Source: Aquidulcibacter sp.
GTDB taxonomy: Bacteria; Pseudomonadota; Alphaproteobacteria; Caulobacterales; Aquidulcibacteraceae
DNA: 64,000 nt
Reading direction: 5' to 3'
NCBI GenBank assembly: GCA_027532555.1
Contig: JAPZTJ010000008.1
Span: 1 to 64,000 of the forward strand
This document shows positions 45,918 to 54,835 of this stretch, piece after piece. The translations under genes and the position numbers were made by a program. Numbering within the stretch: position 1 is the stretch's first letter; each line of letters begins with the position of its first letter. The notes beneath the pieces are model-generated. The model saw only the letters and a list, made by a program, of their open reading frames with translations, did no database searches and was not told the DNA's origin.

Positions 45918-46424
45918 CTATAGCCGGAAGCGGACTTGGTCTGCCCAGAAACGCTCTAACCGGGTCAGCGTCTTGTTCGATGCCACAAGATCTGGGCTCT
46001 CGACACCGCCGACAGGGCTCAAGGTTGCTGCATGGCGTTGGAACATCACGTCCAACTGCTTGCGCAGGTCACTACCAGCAGGTGTTAAACGCAACCGGAC
46101 TTGACGCTTGTCGTGCAGAGACTTGCCGCTCTCGACATAGCCGAGTTCATGCAGTTTCTTCAAATTGTAGGAGACATTGGACCCCAGATAAAAGCCGCGG
46201 GACTTGAGTTCACCCGCAGACCATTCCGCATCACCAATGTTGTAAATCAAGAGCGCTTGAACGGGGGTCAAATCATCATGACCCGCACGATCTAAATCGT
46301 CCTTAACGACATCCAGCAATTGACGATGGAGGCGCTCTACCAATGACAGCGCACGACGATATTCGCTTAAGCTCGATTCTTCGACCAACTCGCCGATCGA
46401 GTTCTGTAGTGTTTGACCCGCCAT
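45918..46424 (-). CDS. MarR-family regulator (LdtR-like)
   Basis: The 168-residue protein has a winged helix domain; GELKSRGFYLGSNVSYNLKKLHELGYVES is the recognition part and matches LdtR-type MarR regulators of alphaproteobacteria, which control cell-wall L,D-transpeptidase and stress genes. HDKRQVRLRLTPAG is the wing. A GGGAG site precedes the ATG. A TTCGA-CGTT-TCGAA palindrome lies in the leader, a possible autoregulatory site. Confidence 0.85.
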   Translation of the reverse strand: MAGQTLQNSIGELVEESSLSEYRRALSLVERLHRQLLDVVKDDLDRAGHDDLTPVQALLIYNIGDAEWSAGELKSRGFYLGSNVSYNLKKLHELGYVESGKSLHDKRQVRLRLTPAGSDLRKQLDVMFQRHAATLSPVGGVESPDLVASNKTLTRLERFWADQVRFRL

Positions 46425-46446
46425 AATTTTTTCTCCCGCCGTATTC

Positions 46447-46460
46447 TTCGACGTTTCGAA
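46447..46460. promoter_or_regulatory. Palindrome upstream of the MarR-family gene
   Basis: TTCGA-CGTT-TCGAA is an exact 5-bp inverted repeat with a 4-base centre, 23 to 36 bases upstream of the start codon. MarR proteins often repress their own gene through such sites. This is a candidate only. Confidence 0.35.
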
Positions 46461-46502
46461 ATAACTTAAGGCAAAGTCTCTAATATCTTGTTAAAATGAA
46501 CT

Positions 46503-47390
46503 TTACTCATTCCTAAGCATATCAATGACCCCAGAAAAGTCACGATTTGGCGCATACTTAAGAATGTATTCACTATAAATTTCTTCTGATTTTAGGGCTA
46601 AGGCTGCCGTCATGCCGACGCCGTGCGTTGCTTCCAAAGCCAGCCTTAAATCCTTCAACATGAGCGCGCCAGCAAATCCATTGGTAAAATCTCGGTTTGA
46701 GGGCGCTTGTGGCACCAATCCTGGCACTGGCGCATAGCTGGTCATTGACCAACTCTGACCGGAAGATTGCGAGGCAATATCAAAGAAGGCTTTGGCGTCT
46801 AAACCGAGCCTTTCGGCCAACACAAACGCCTCGCAGGTGCCAATCATCGAGATCGCTAGCAGCATATTGTTGCAGATTTTGGCCGCCTGCCCTGCACCCG
46901 ATTGCCCCGCATGGATCACGGCTTTACCCATGGCCTGCAAGATGGGTTGAGCCTTCTCAAATTCCCCTGCCGTCCCGCCAACCATGAAGGTCAAGGTTCC
47001 GGCAGAAGCGGCGGCCACACCACCCGATACGGGGGCATCGCACATCATAAAGCCCTTGGCACGCGCCGCTTCGCCTACAGCCCGCGCATCATCGACCGAT
47101 ATCGTCGAACAATCGATCAAGGCCGCATTTGGTCGAACATGGGCGAATACCCCGTCTGGGCCCTGATAGACGTCCAGCACATGCGCCCCTGTCGGCAGCA
47201 TCGTTACCACAAAATCAGCTTGCGCAACGGCCTCCGCCACAGATGGTGACGCTTCGCAGCCAGCAGCAACGGCTGCTGCAAGCGCGGCAGGCGTAAGGTC
47301 ATATGCAAACACACAATGGCCAGCCTTCGCCAGATTTGCTGCCATGCCCGAGCCCATGGCACCTAAGCCGATAAAGGCGATATCTACCAT
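46503..47390 (-). CDS. mmsB: 3-hydroxyisobutyrate dehydrogenase
   Basis: The 295-residue NAD-dependent enzyme oxidises 3-hydroxyisobutyrate to methylmalonate semialdehyde in valine breakdown. FIGLGAMGSGMAANLAKAGH is the dinucleotide site, DAPVSGGVAAASAGTLTFMVGG and GQAAKICNNMLLAISM (catalytic Lys) are family signatures, and F-x-G-x-L-M-L-K-D is near the C-terminus. ATG 47390 starts at the Rossmann fold; ATG 47405 is another option. Last gene of a four-gene cluster. Confidence 0.92.
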   Translation of the reverse strand: MVDIAFIGLGAMGSGMAANLAKAGHCVFAYDLTPAALAAAVAAGCEASPSVAEAVAQADFVVTMLPTGAHVLDVYQGPDGVFAHVRPNAALIDCSTISVDDARAVGEAARAKGFMMCDAPVSGGVAAASAGTLTFMVGGTAGEFEKAQPILQAMGKAVIHAGQSGAGQAAKICNNMLLAISMIGTCEAFVLAERLGLDAKAFFDIASQSSGQSWSMTSYAPVPGLVPQAPSNRDFTNGFAGALMLKDLRLALEATHGVGMTAALALKSEEIYSEYILKYAPNRDFSGVIDMLRNE

Positions 47391-48475
47391 GTGATTGGTT
47401 CCCATTCCGTACCTTCCCCCGCCTCCAAGGGTGCAAAAATTGAATCAAGCAAGGCGTCATCAACCGCTTCGAGGGTGGCCGGTTGCCACTTTGGCGCTTG
47501 ATCCTTGTCGATTATGACCGCGCGAACCCCTTCGAGGAAGTCATGACGCCGGACAACGCGTGCGCCAATGCGGTATTCCATTGCCATATGGGTCGCAAAA
47601 TCTGTGGCGGCGCGACCTTCCCGCAACTGTCGAAAGGCTACTTTCAAAGTCTGGGGAGACTTCTGTCCTAAAATTTTGACTTGTTCCTGAGCCCAAGCGC
47701 TTTGGTCCTGAACGAGCGCATCCACGATCGCTTCAACGCTTTGGCCCGCAAAACAACGATTGATGATGGCAATTGTCTCAGGGGTCAGATGCTGGGGTCT
47801 ACCCGCCTCTTCTTCCAACGCCGCTAGGCCTGACTTTAGAGCTGCTAATGGCGTATGGGTCGACATAGCACCCGCAACCTGAGCTTTCAGCGTGTCGAGA
47901 AGTTCAGTAGGAATGTAATGCGTCAAGATGCCAGCAACCACGCAATCGGCGGCTTTGAGACGTGTCCCGGTAAGGGCTAACCACATGCCGATCTCGCCTG
48001 CCAGTCGGGGCAAGAACCAACCGCCTCCGACATCGGGAAACAAGCCAATCCCGGTCTCTGGCATGGCAAACAAAGTGCGCTCGGTTCCGACACGAAACGG
48101 CCCATGCACAGAGATGCCAACGCCACCGCCCATGGTGACGCCATCGACGATCGCGACATAAGGCTTTGGATAATTGGCGATCAGATGGTTCAGCCGATAC
48201 TCATCATAGAAGAACGCACGCGCTTCCTGCCCATCCTTGGCCCCGCTTTCGGCCAACATACGGATGTCGCCGCCAGCGCAGAAGCCGCGCGGCCCCGCAT
48301 GATCGACCATAACGCCTGAGATGGCAGGATTAGCTCGCCAACCCAATAAGGCTTCGGTCATAATCTTGACCATCTGCCCATCCAGCGCGTGCAGCGCGTC
48401 GGGTCGGTTCAGGGTCAAAACGCCTAAGTGGCCTTGGGTTGACACCAGAACAGGCGGGGAAGCGGCTACACTCAT
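47384..48475 (-). CDS. 3-hydroxyisobutyryl-CoA hydrolase (crotonase family)
   Basis: The 363-residue crotonase-fold protein has GPRGFCAGGDIRMLAE (oxyanion loop), VAIVDGVTMGGGVGISVHGPFRVGTERTLFAMPETGIGLFPDVGGGWFLPR and long C-terminal helices (MEYRIGARVVRRHDFLEGVRAVIIDKDQ), which indicate HIBCH rather than a plain enoyl-CoA hydratase. It releases CoA in valine breakdown, between the dehydrogenase and mmsB. Overlaps its neighbours on both sides by a few bases. Confidence 0.9.
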   Translation of the reverse strand: MSVAASPPVLVSTQGHLGVLTLNRPDALHALDGQMVKIMTEALLGWRANPAISGVMVDHAGPRGFCAGGDIRMLAESGAKDGQEARAFFYDEYRLNHLIANYPKPYVAIVDGVTMGGGVGISVHGPFRVGTERTLFAMPETGIGLFPDVGGGWFLPRLAGEIGMWLALTGTRLKAADCVVAGILTHYIPTELLDTLKAQVAGAMSTHTPLAALKSGLAALEEEAGRPQHLTPETIAIINRCFAGQSVEAIVDALVQDQSAWAQEQVKILGQKSPQTLKVAFRQLREGRAATDFATHMAMEYRIGARVVRRHDFLEGVRAVIIDKDQAPKWQPATLEAVDDALLDSIFAPLEAGEGTEWEPITW

Positions 48476-49617
48476 CGTGACGCCCGTGCTTGAACTGCAA
48501 TATCTGGAAAGTCCGAAAAGACCCCATCTACACCAGCTGCCATGAAGGCTTGAACTTCCGCAATCAGATCGCCGTGTTGGGCCAGATAGGTTGGGTCAGA
48601 GCTTTGACCCTTGCGATAATCTTCCGGCAAAAAATAATTCTCGGCCCGAAATGTCCACGGGTGAACCACCAAGCCCGCAGTATGGGCATCGGCAACAAAG
48701 CTTGTTGGGACAAGATTCCGATTGGCGGCGTCGCGCGGCAAGACCAAAACTTTCTCTGGCCCCACACCGTTGGCATAGGTGGCGATTTCTTTTAGGCCCG
48801 CCGCTGTCGCCATGCTGGCATAAGTGACACCTGCCTTACTGAGGTCAAATGGGCCACCATCCTTGGCCATCAATTGCACCAAAGGTGCCTTAGTCTTGGC
48901 GCGCAGGCGCTTCAGATTGGTGACCTCAAAGCTTTGAATGAAGATCGGGGCATCGGCTGCATCCAAACCGTATCGCTGGATAAGGGTCACCAAGGGCGCG
49001 TCAAACGACAGGTTCAGTCCCTCAAACCAAGTGGGATGCTTGGTTTCAGGATAGACGCCAATGGTGCGACCAGTTTTGGCGCTTTGCTGTTTGGCAAGCT
49101 CAAGGACCTCCTCAAAGGTCGGGACTTCGAATTGCCCGTCATAAGCCATATTGCCGGGTCGCAATTGCGGAAGCCGCTCTTTACAACGAAGTGTCTTGAT
49201 CTCTGCCAAAGTGAAATCTTCGGTGAACCAACCTTCATAACGCTCGCCATCAATGATGTGCACTTTCTTTCGATCAGCGAACTCTGGCTTTAGAGCCACA
49301 TCCGTTGTGCCGCTGATCTCATTTTCATGCCGACAGATTAGGTGACCGTCTTTGGTCAATACCAAATCAGGCTCAATAAAGTCCGCGCCTTGATCAATCG
49401 CGAGTTGATAGGCGGCCAACGTATGCTCTGGCCGTAAGCCCGACGCGCCGCGATGGGCGATAATGATGGGTTGGGCCATTGATCGGCCTCCTTTTGCTTG
49501 GCGGGTGGCGACAGGGCCCGTGTGGCCAGAAGCACAGGATGAAACCAGCCCCGCCCCAAGAGCAGAGCCTATCCCGACTAACAGATTGCGACGACCTAGA
49601 TAAAAGTTAGAAACCAC
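48472..49617 (-). CDS. Glycerophosphodiester phosphodiesterase, Tat-type lipoprotein
   Basis: The 381-residue protein has an N-terminal RR motif (GRRNLLVGIGSALGAGLVSSCAS) with lipobox-like V-S-S-C, so it is probably exported and lipidated. The catalytic domain has IIIAHRGASGLRPEHTLAAYQLAIDQGADFIEPDLVLTKDGHLICRHE, the GDPD site. It would release glycerol phosphate from phospholipid head groups in the periplasm. The GTG start lies within the end of the acyl-CoA dehydrogenase gene, and its stop overlaps the HIBCH start. Its presence inside a valine operon is odd. Confidence 0.9.
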   Translation of the reverse strand: MVSNFYLGRRNLLVGIGSALGAGLVSSCASGHTGPVATRQAKGGRSMAQPIIIAHRGASGLRPEHTLAAYQLAIDQGADFIEPDLVLTKDGHLICRHENEISGTTDVALKPEFADRKKVHIIDGERYEGWFTEDFTLAEIKTLRCKERLPQLRPGNMAYDGQFEVPTFEEVLELAKQQSAKTGRTIGVYPETKHPTWFEGLNLSFDAPLVTLIQRYGLDAADAPIFIQSFEVTNLKRLRAKTKAPLVQLMAKDGGPFDLSKAGVTYASMATAAGLKEIATYANGVGPEKVLVLPRDAANRNLVPTSFVADAHTAGLVVHPWTFRAENYFLPEDYRKGQSSDPTYLAQHGDLIAEVQAFMAAGVDGVFSDFPDIAVQARASR

Positions 49618-50749
49618 GATCTAATTCCCTTGCGATAATCACGCGCATGACCTCATTGGTGCCTTCAAGGATTTGATGCACCCGCAGATCCCGAACAATG
49701 CGTTCCACCTCATAGTCTTTGAGATAGCCGTAACCGCCGTGCACCTGCAGCGCCTGATTGGCGACATGAAAGCCTACATCTGTGACAAATCGTTTCGCCA
49801 TCGCACATAATTTTGTCGCTTGGGGGCTTTTGGCATCCAAGGCCGCAGCCGCATGGCGCAGGAAGACACGCGCAGCCTCTAGCTCCGTCGCCATATCAGC
49901 CAATTTGAATTGCGTGGTTTGAAAGTTCCACAGCGCTTGGCCAAATTGCTTGCGGTCACGTGAATAAGCGAAGGCCCGCTCAAGCGCATCTGATGCGCCG
50001 CCCAGCGAACAAGCCGCGATGTTAAGGCGGCCACCATCCAAACCCTTCATGGCGAAGGTAAAGCCTTGGCCTTCCTCGCCCAAAAGATTGGCAACCGGAA
50101 CACGACAATCTTCGAAAATCACTTGTGCGGTAGGCTGGGCTTGCCAGCCCATCTTTTTTTCATTTTTGCCAAATGACAGACCCGGCGCATCCTTTGGTAC
50201 CAAGAGCGTCGAGATGCCACGCGGGCCTGCTTCGCCCGTACGAACCATCACGACATAGAGGTCAGAGAAGCCAGCCCCGGAAATGAACGCTTTGGTGCCA
50301 TTGACCACATAGTGATCGCCGTCGCGACGGGCGGTGGTCGACAAAGATGCCGCGTCCGACCCCGCGCCAGGCTCTGTCAAGCAATAGCTGGCAATCATGT
50401 CCATGCTGGTTAGAGCTGGAAGAAATCTCTGCCGCTGTTCTTCGGAGCCAAATGTATCAATCATCCAGCTCGCCATATTGTGGATCGATAGAAATGCAGC
50501 GTGAGAGACATCGCCGCGAGATAACTCCTCAAATATGATCGCTGCATCCAAACGGGTGAGACCAGAGCCGCCCAAATCATCGCGCACATAAATCCCAGCA
50601 AAACCCAGTTCCGCCAGAGCCCGCAAAGCGGCACGGTCTAAGTTTCCCGCCTCTTCCCATGCCATTGCATGGGGAGCGAGCGACTCCTTTGCAAAGCGGC
50701 GAGCCGTTGAAATAATAAGGTTTTGGTCTTCCGTCGTGTCGTAGGCCAT
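49607..50749 (-). CDS. Isobutyryl-CoA dehydrogenase-like acyl-CoA dehydrogenase
   Basis: The 380-residue flavoprotein has the classic order: AYDTTEDQNLIISTARRFAKESLAPHAMAW, YCLTEPGAGSDAASLST, TKAFISGAGFSDLYVVM, and near the C-terminus VHGGYGYLKDYEVERIVRDLRVHQILEGTNEV with the catalytic Glu. Co-location with HIBCH and mmsB points to isobutyryl-CoA as substrate (valine pathway). ATG 50749 is chosen over an upstream start. It is divergent from hemB, 66 bases apart. Confidence 0.9.
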   Translation of the reverse strand: MAYDTTEDQNLIISTARRFAKESLAPHAMAWEEAGNLDRAALRALAELGFAGIYVRDDLGGSGLTRLDAAIIFEELSRGDVSHAAFLSIHNMASWMIDTFGSEEQRQRFLPALTSMDMIASYCLTEPGAGSDAASLSTTARRDGDHYVVNGTKAFISGAGFSDLYVVMVRTGEAGPRGISTLLVPKDAPGLSFGKNEKKMGWQAQPTAQVIFEDCRVPVANLLGEEGQGFTFAMKGLDGGRLNIAACSLGGASDALERAFAYSRDRKQFGQALWNFQTTQFKLADMATELEAARVFLRHAAAALDAKSPQATKLCAMAKRFVTDVGFHVANQALQVHGGYGYLKDYEVERIVRDLRVHQILEGTNEVMRVIIARELDRGF

Positions 50750-50815
50750 AGCGCATGAATCCTGTGATGTTGGGCAGCGTAGCCGTTTCGCAATTATGGC
50801 GCTACACATACTTCC

Positions 50816-51826
50816 ATGACGACACATCTACCCCCCGCCGCCTTCCCTGCCACCCGTATGCGCCGCAATCGATTGACCGATTGGCGGCGTAGGCTGACCC
50901 GCGAAACCCAATTAAGCGTCAATGACTTAATCTTGGCGATGGTCGTTCACGACGGCACTGAGAGCCGCATTCCGGTGGCTTCTATGCCCGGCACCTTCCG
51001 CTATAGCCGCACGGAGGCGGTTGCGGTGGCGCAAGAGGCTGAGAGCCTTGGAATACCGATGATTGCAGCCTTTCCTTTCATTGATCCAGCGCTGAAAAAT
51101 GGCGAAGGAACCGAAGCCTTTAATCCTAAGGGTTTGGTGCCTGAAGTGATTGCCTCCATGAAAGCAGCAGCCCCCAATGTTGGCCTGATGACAGATGTGG
51201 CCCTCGACCCGTTTACAGATCATGGCCATGACGGCTTAATCGATGACGCTGGCACCATGCTGAATGATGCAACGATCGAAGCTTTGGTTAGACAGGCCGT
51301 GCTTGAAGCTCAATCGGGTGCCGATGTTGTCGCCCCGTCTGACATGACAGATGGGCGGATTGGGGCCATTCGGGCGGGCCTTGATGCTTCCGGCTTTCAC
51401 GATGTCGCCATCATGTCCTATGCCGCAAAATATGCGTCGGCCTTTTACGGTCCGTACCGGGATGCCATCGGCTCTAAAGGCGCGCTAAAGGGCGATAAAA
51501 AAACGTATCAAATGGACCCCGGCAATAGCGATGAAGCCTTGCGGGAAGTGGCCCTAGATATCGCCGAAGGCGCCGACATGGTTATGGTCAAGCCCGGTAT
51601 GCCCTATTTGGACATTGTGCGCCGGGTCAAAGAAAGCTTTGGCGTGCCAACCTATGCGTTCCAAGTTTCAGGCGAATATGCGATGATGGAAGCAGCCATC
51701 GCAAACGGCTGGCTAGACGGTGAACGCGTGCGGATTGAGGCCTTGTCCTGCTTCAAGCGGGCGGGAGCAGATGGCATCATCACCTATTGGGCGATGGAAG
51801 CAGCCAAGCGACTAAACAAGGCCTAA
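50816..51826 (+). CDS. hemB: Delta-aminolevulinic acid dehydratase (porphobilinogen synthase)
   Basis: The 336-residue enzyme joins two ALA molecules to porphobilinogen. Schiff-base lysines lie in YAAKYASAFYGPYRDA and VMVKPGMPYLD. The metal region reads DVALDPFTDHGHDGLI, i.e. Asp-rich where zinc enzymes have three cysteines, so it is the Mg2+/K+-type as in plants and many alphaproteobacteria. With hemA it covers the first two haem steps in this window. Confidence 0.95.
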   Translation: MTTHLPPAAFPATRMRRNRLTDWRRRLTRETQLSVNDLILAMVVHDGTESRIPVASMPGTFRYSRTEAVAVAQEAESLGIPMIAAFPFIDPALKNGEGTEAFNPKGLVPEVIASMKAAAPNVGLMTDVALDPFTDHGHDGLIDDAGTMLNDATIEALVRQAVLEAQSGADVVAPSDMTDGRIGAIRAGLDASGFHDVAIMSYAAKYASAFYGPYRDAIGSKGALKGDKKTYQMDPGNSDEALREVALDIAEGADMVMVKPGMPYLDIVRRVKESFGVPTYAFQVSGEYAMMEAAIANGWLDGERVRIEALSCFKRAGADGIITYWAMEAAKRLNKA

Positions 51827-51829
51827 GCC

Positions 51830-52429
51830 TTAGCGCCGTTTTGCTTTGGGTGCAGCTTTCTTGGGTGTAGCAGACTTTGCCTTTGCGACAGGCGCAGGCG
51901 GAGCCTCTGCAGGGCCCAAGACCAAAAGCTCTGGCCGGCGCTTATTTGAGACGTCGGGTAAAGGCACCATTGAAATCTGATAAAACGGTTCTTTAGCGCC
52001 GCCCGAAAAAGCGACCGAGCCAGTTGAACCAAAATCATCGCTACGCCGTGTTAGCTTCTCATTTTTCAAGCATTTTGCGACTTCATCAGAAAAGTCCGCC
52101 AAGCCCTGCGCAACTGCGGCTTCATCGGCCTCCTCTACCACTGGCGCGCCATAGCATGCCAAGGAGATAGAAGCATTATAGACAAACCGACAATCTGCCA
52201 GACCTTCCAGCGGCTTAACCACGGTCACCGGTCGATTTTCGACGGTCAACACGCCTTGCCCATTACGCACACGCGTTGGGCGGCTTTCAGTTGCAACCAA
52301 AGACTTAAAGGCCCGCGGTCGATCCAAAGTTGCCTGTTCGATTTTGGCAATGCCATCACATAAAACGGAAGGCTTAAAAGGGGTTGGGGTCTCAGCTACA
52401 GCTGCCATTATCAAAAGGGAAAACATCAA
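51830..52429 (-). CDS. Exported protein of unknown function
   Basis: The 199-residue protein has a short hydrophobic N-terminus (MMFSLLIMAAVAET), probably a signal peptide, four cysteines (VLCDG, ADCRF, LACYG, AKCLK) that may form two disulfides, and a basic Ala/Lys/Pro tail (KSATPKKAAPKAKRR). No family was recognised. It starts with ATGA overlap on the oxidoreductase gene and is convergent with hemB, 3 bases apart. Confidence 0.7.
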   Translation of the reverse strand: MMFSLLIMAAVAETPTPFKPSVLCDGIAKIEQATLDRPRAFKSLVATESRPTRVRNGQGVLTVENRPVTVVKPLEGLADCRFVYNASISLACYGAPVVEEADEAAVAQGLADFSDEVAKCLKNEKLTRRSDDFGSTGSVAFSGGAKEPFYQISMVPLPDVSNKRRPELLVLGPAEAPPAPVAKAKSATPKKAAPKAKRR

Positions 52430-53304
52430 TCAGGCTTTCTCAAAGAGGTGAAACGTTTAGCCAAGCTGGAAGTATCAAGACGGCCACCCCCATCGGCTTG
52501 GATTTCGGCACAATAGCCATCGACCATTTGGGTCAAGGCAAGATCGAGCCCTTTAGTTTGGGCAGCTTCTAGTACGATCCGCAAATCCTTGCGCATCCAA
52601 TCGACCGCAAAGCCAAAATCATAGCGATCTTCTACCATAGTCGCCCAGCGGTTTTCCATCTGCCATGATCCTGCAGCCCCTTTGGAGATAGCGGCCAAGA
52701 CTGCGTCGGTATCGAGTTCTTGTGCCTTGGCAAAAGAAACGGCCTCAGCAAGCCCCTGGACGACACCGGCGATCGCGATTTGATTGACCATTTTGGCCAG
52801 TTGGCCTGCCCCTGCCTCACCAATGCGGACAATATTGCCACAATAAGCAGACAGCACCGGCTTTGCCCGCTCAAAAGTCGCTTCGCTGCCACCGCACATC
52901 GCGGTTAGTCGGCCATTGATCGCACCAGCCTGACCGCCGGAAACTGGAGCATCCAGCCAATCTAGCCCTGCCTTGGAAGCAGCCAACGCCAATTCTTTCG
53001 ATAGGGCAGCGGAGGTTGTGGTGTGGTCGACATAGATAGCGCCGGGCTTCATCGCTTCAAAGGCCTTGAGCGCGACAGCGCGCGCATCAGGATCATCGCC
53101 AACACAGGCCATCACAAAGTCCACACCCGCGACCGCCTGCGCGATCGTTTCGGCAACTTCACCGGGATTGGACTGCGCCCATGCTTCGGCTTTCGCCGGA
53201 GTCCGATTCCAAACGCGCACTTGATGGCCATTCTTGACCAACCAACCAGCCATAGGGCCACCCATGACCCCCAAACCCAAAAAAGCCAGTGTCGGCTGAC
53301 TCAT
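52426..53304 (-). CDS. NAD(P)-dependent oxidoreductase, 3-hydroxyisobutyrate dehydrogenase family
   Basis: The 292-residue protein has FLGLGVMGGPMAGWLVKNGH (dinucleotide site), WLDAPVSGGQAGAINGRLTAMCGG and AGQLAKMVNQIAIAGVVQG (catalytic Lys region), F-A-V-D-W-M-R-K-D-L in the C-terminal domain. It is a beta-hydroxyacid dehydrogenase; tartronate semialdehyde or related acids are possible substrates. It is a second member of the family besides mmsB in the window. Overlaps the flavin reductase stop (ATGA). Confidence 0.88.
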   Translation of the reverse strand: MSQPTLAFLGLGVMGGPMAGWLVKNGHQVRVWNRTPAKAEAWAQSNPGEVAETIAQAVAGVDFVMACVGDDPDARAVALKAFEAMKPGAIYVDHTTTSAALSKELALAASKAGLDWLDAPVSGGQAGAINGRLTAMCGGSEATFERAKPVLSAYCGNIVRIGEAGAGQLAKMVNQIAIAGVVQGLAEAVSFAKAQELDTDAVLAAISKGAAGSWQMENRWATMVEDRYDFGFAVDWMRKDLRIVLEAAQTKGLDLALTQMVDGYCAEIQADGGGRLDTSSLAKRFTSLRKPD

Positions 53305-53789
53305 GACTTTGCTAAGCCTGTGGTAGAACCAAATTGTCCACGGAAATAGGCCAGGCCTTGGCCTTCATGCCTTTGATAGGCCATGGTTTGCCCAATCAGG
53401 ACCAAATGATCACCCGCTTCGAACCGTTGCACGACTTTAGTGTCGAAGACAGCAATTGTGCCGGACAGAACTGGAGACCCGGTCTCCAACGCTGCATACT
53501 CACCCGCTGCCAGCTTTTGATCGCCCTGACCGGCAAAGCGCATCGCCATCTCGCCTTGGCTGTCGGCCAAAATATTGATCGCGTAGGCATCACATTTTGA
53601 GAACAGGTCATAGGAGTCAGACTTATTGCCCAGACACCAAAGGACGAGTGGTGGCTCTAGCGACACGGACGTAAAGCTATTGACCGTTAAGCCATGGCCA
53701 TTTCCGTTTGAATCCAAGGCGGTCACGATTGTGACGCCCGTGGCAAAGCTGCCCAAAGCAGAGCGATAGTCTTTTAAGTCAAATGTCAT
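53301..53789 (-). CDS. Flavin reductase family protein
   Basis: The 162-residue FMN-binding split-barrel protein has FDLKDYRSALGSFATGVTIVTA, NGHGLTVNSFTSVSLEPPLVLWCL and YAINILADSQGEMAMRFAG, then DHLVLIGQTMAY. It reduces free FMN with NAD(P)H for a partner monooxygenase, none of which is adjacent. First gene of a three-gene unit with the dehydrogenase and the unknown exported protein. Divergent from motB. Confidence 0.88.
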   Translation of the reverse strand: MTFDLKDYRSALGSFATGVTIVTALDSNGNGHGLTVNSFTSVSLEPPLVLWCLGNKSDSYDLFSKCDAYAINILADSQGEMAMRFAGQGDQKLAAGEYAALETGSPVLSGTIAVFDTKVVQRFEAGDHLVLIGQTMAYQRHEGQGLAYFRGQFGSTTGLAKS

Positions 53790-53864
53790 TTGTTCATTCC
53801 TGCAAACCTGCTCTTAACCGACATCGTGCATACTTCTCAACACTATCACTGTGAGAAGCACATC

Positions 53865-54755
53865 ATGGCATCCAATCGGCCCATAATTATTAAAAAAGTC
53901 AAAAAGATAGCTGGCGGACACCATGGTGGGGCTTGGAAAGTGGCTTATGCTGACTTTGTGACCGCGATGATGGCCTTCTTTTTGTTGATGTGGTTGATCA
54001 ACACCTCCTCGCCTGAGCAAAAGCGAGGAATTGCAGATTACTTTGCACCAGCAAGTGTGTCTGCCTCGACCTCGGGTTCCGGCGGGATTTTGGGCGGCAC
54101 TGCCTTAGGTGAAGTCGGCGCAATGCAAAAAGGGGCAACACCCATTTTTGAATCAGCTGCACCTGCGAGCGAGCCCTCGAGCCAAGACGGTGATAGCAGT
54201 GGGCAAGGTGCTGCGGACGCAGCGGACAAAGCCGCCGAAGATGCCATCGCCAGACGAGAAGCAGCAGAATTCCAACAAGCTGAGATGAGCTTGCGCCAAG
54301 CTTTGCAGGACATGCCAGAACTGGCCGAAATGTCGCGCAACATCATCGTTGATCAAACGCCAGAGGGCTTGCGTATTCAATTGGTCGACCAAGAAGGTCG
54401 CCCCATGTTTGAGCCAGGCTCGACGGTGCCGAATGACCGCGCGCGCCTGATCCTGCAAGCTGCGGCCCGCATCGTCGAGACATTGCCTAATCGTATCAGC
54501 ATCTCGGGCCATACCGATGCGGCAACAAATCCTGATCCGCGCAATTCCAACTGGGAGCTGTCGTCAGCACGTGCGAATTCCGCGCGCCGCGTATTGACAG
54601 CAGCTGGCTTGAGTGAAGACCGCATTGCCCAAGTATCCGGGAAAGCAGGTTCTGACCCCCTATTCCCAGACGATCCTTATCAAGCGGCTAACCGCCGGAT
54701 TGCCATTGTTCTGCAGCGGGCATCTCCGCCCCTGCCATCTGATGGCGGACTGTAG
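53865..54755 (+). CDS. motB: Flagellar motor stator protein MotB
   Basis: The 296-residue protein has a cytosolic lead (NRPIIIKKVKKIAGGHHGG), one transmembrane helix (VAYADFVTAMMAFFLLMWLI) with the essential proton-accepting Asp (residue 30), a plug/linker region, and a C-terminal OmpA-like peptidoglycan-binding domain (ISGHTDAATNPDPRNSNWELSSARA). ATG 53865 with GAGAAG upstream is chosen. motA is not in the window, as in Caulobacter, where motA and motB are unlinked. Confidence 0.92.
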   Translation: MASNRPIIIKKVKKIAGGHHGGAWKVAYADFVTAMMAFFLLMWLINTSSPEQKRGIADYFAPASVSASTSGSGGILGGTALGEVGAMQKGATPIFESAAPASEPSSQDGDSSGQGAADAADKAAEDAIARREAAEFQQAEMSLRQALQDMPELAEMSRNIIVDQTPEGLRIQLVDQEGRPMFEPGSTVPNDRARLILQAAARIVETLPNRISISGHTDAATNPDPRNSNWELSSARANSARRVLTAAGLSEDRIAQVSGKAGSDPLFPDDPYQAANRRIAIVLQRASPPLPSDGGL

Positions 54756-54835
54756 TTTTTTCCACAGATTTCAAGGGTGATTTCGTCCATTCGGGTGTTG
54801 GCGAAAGACTGGGAAGGTTGTTACACTCACCCAAC

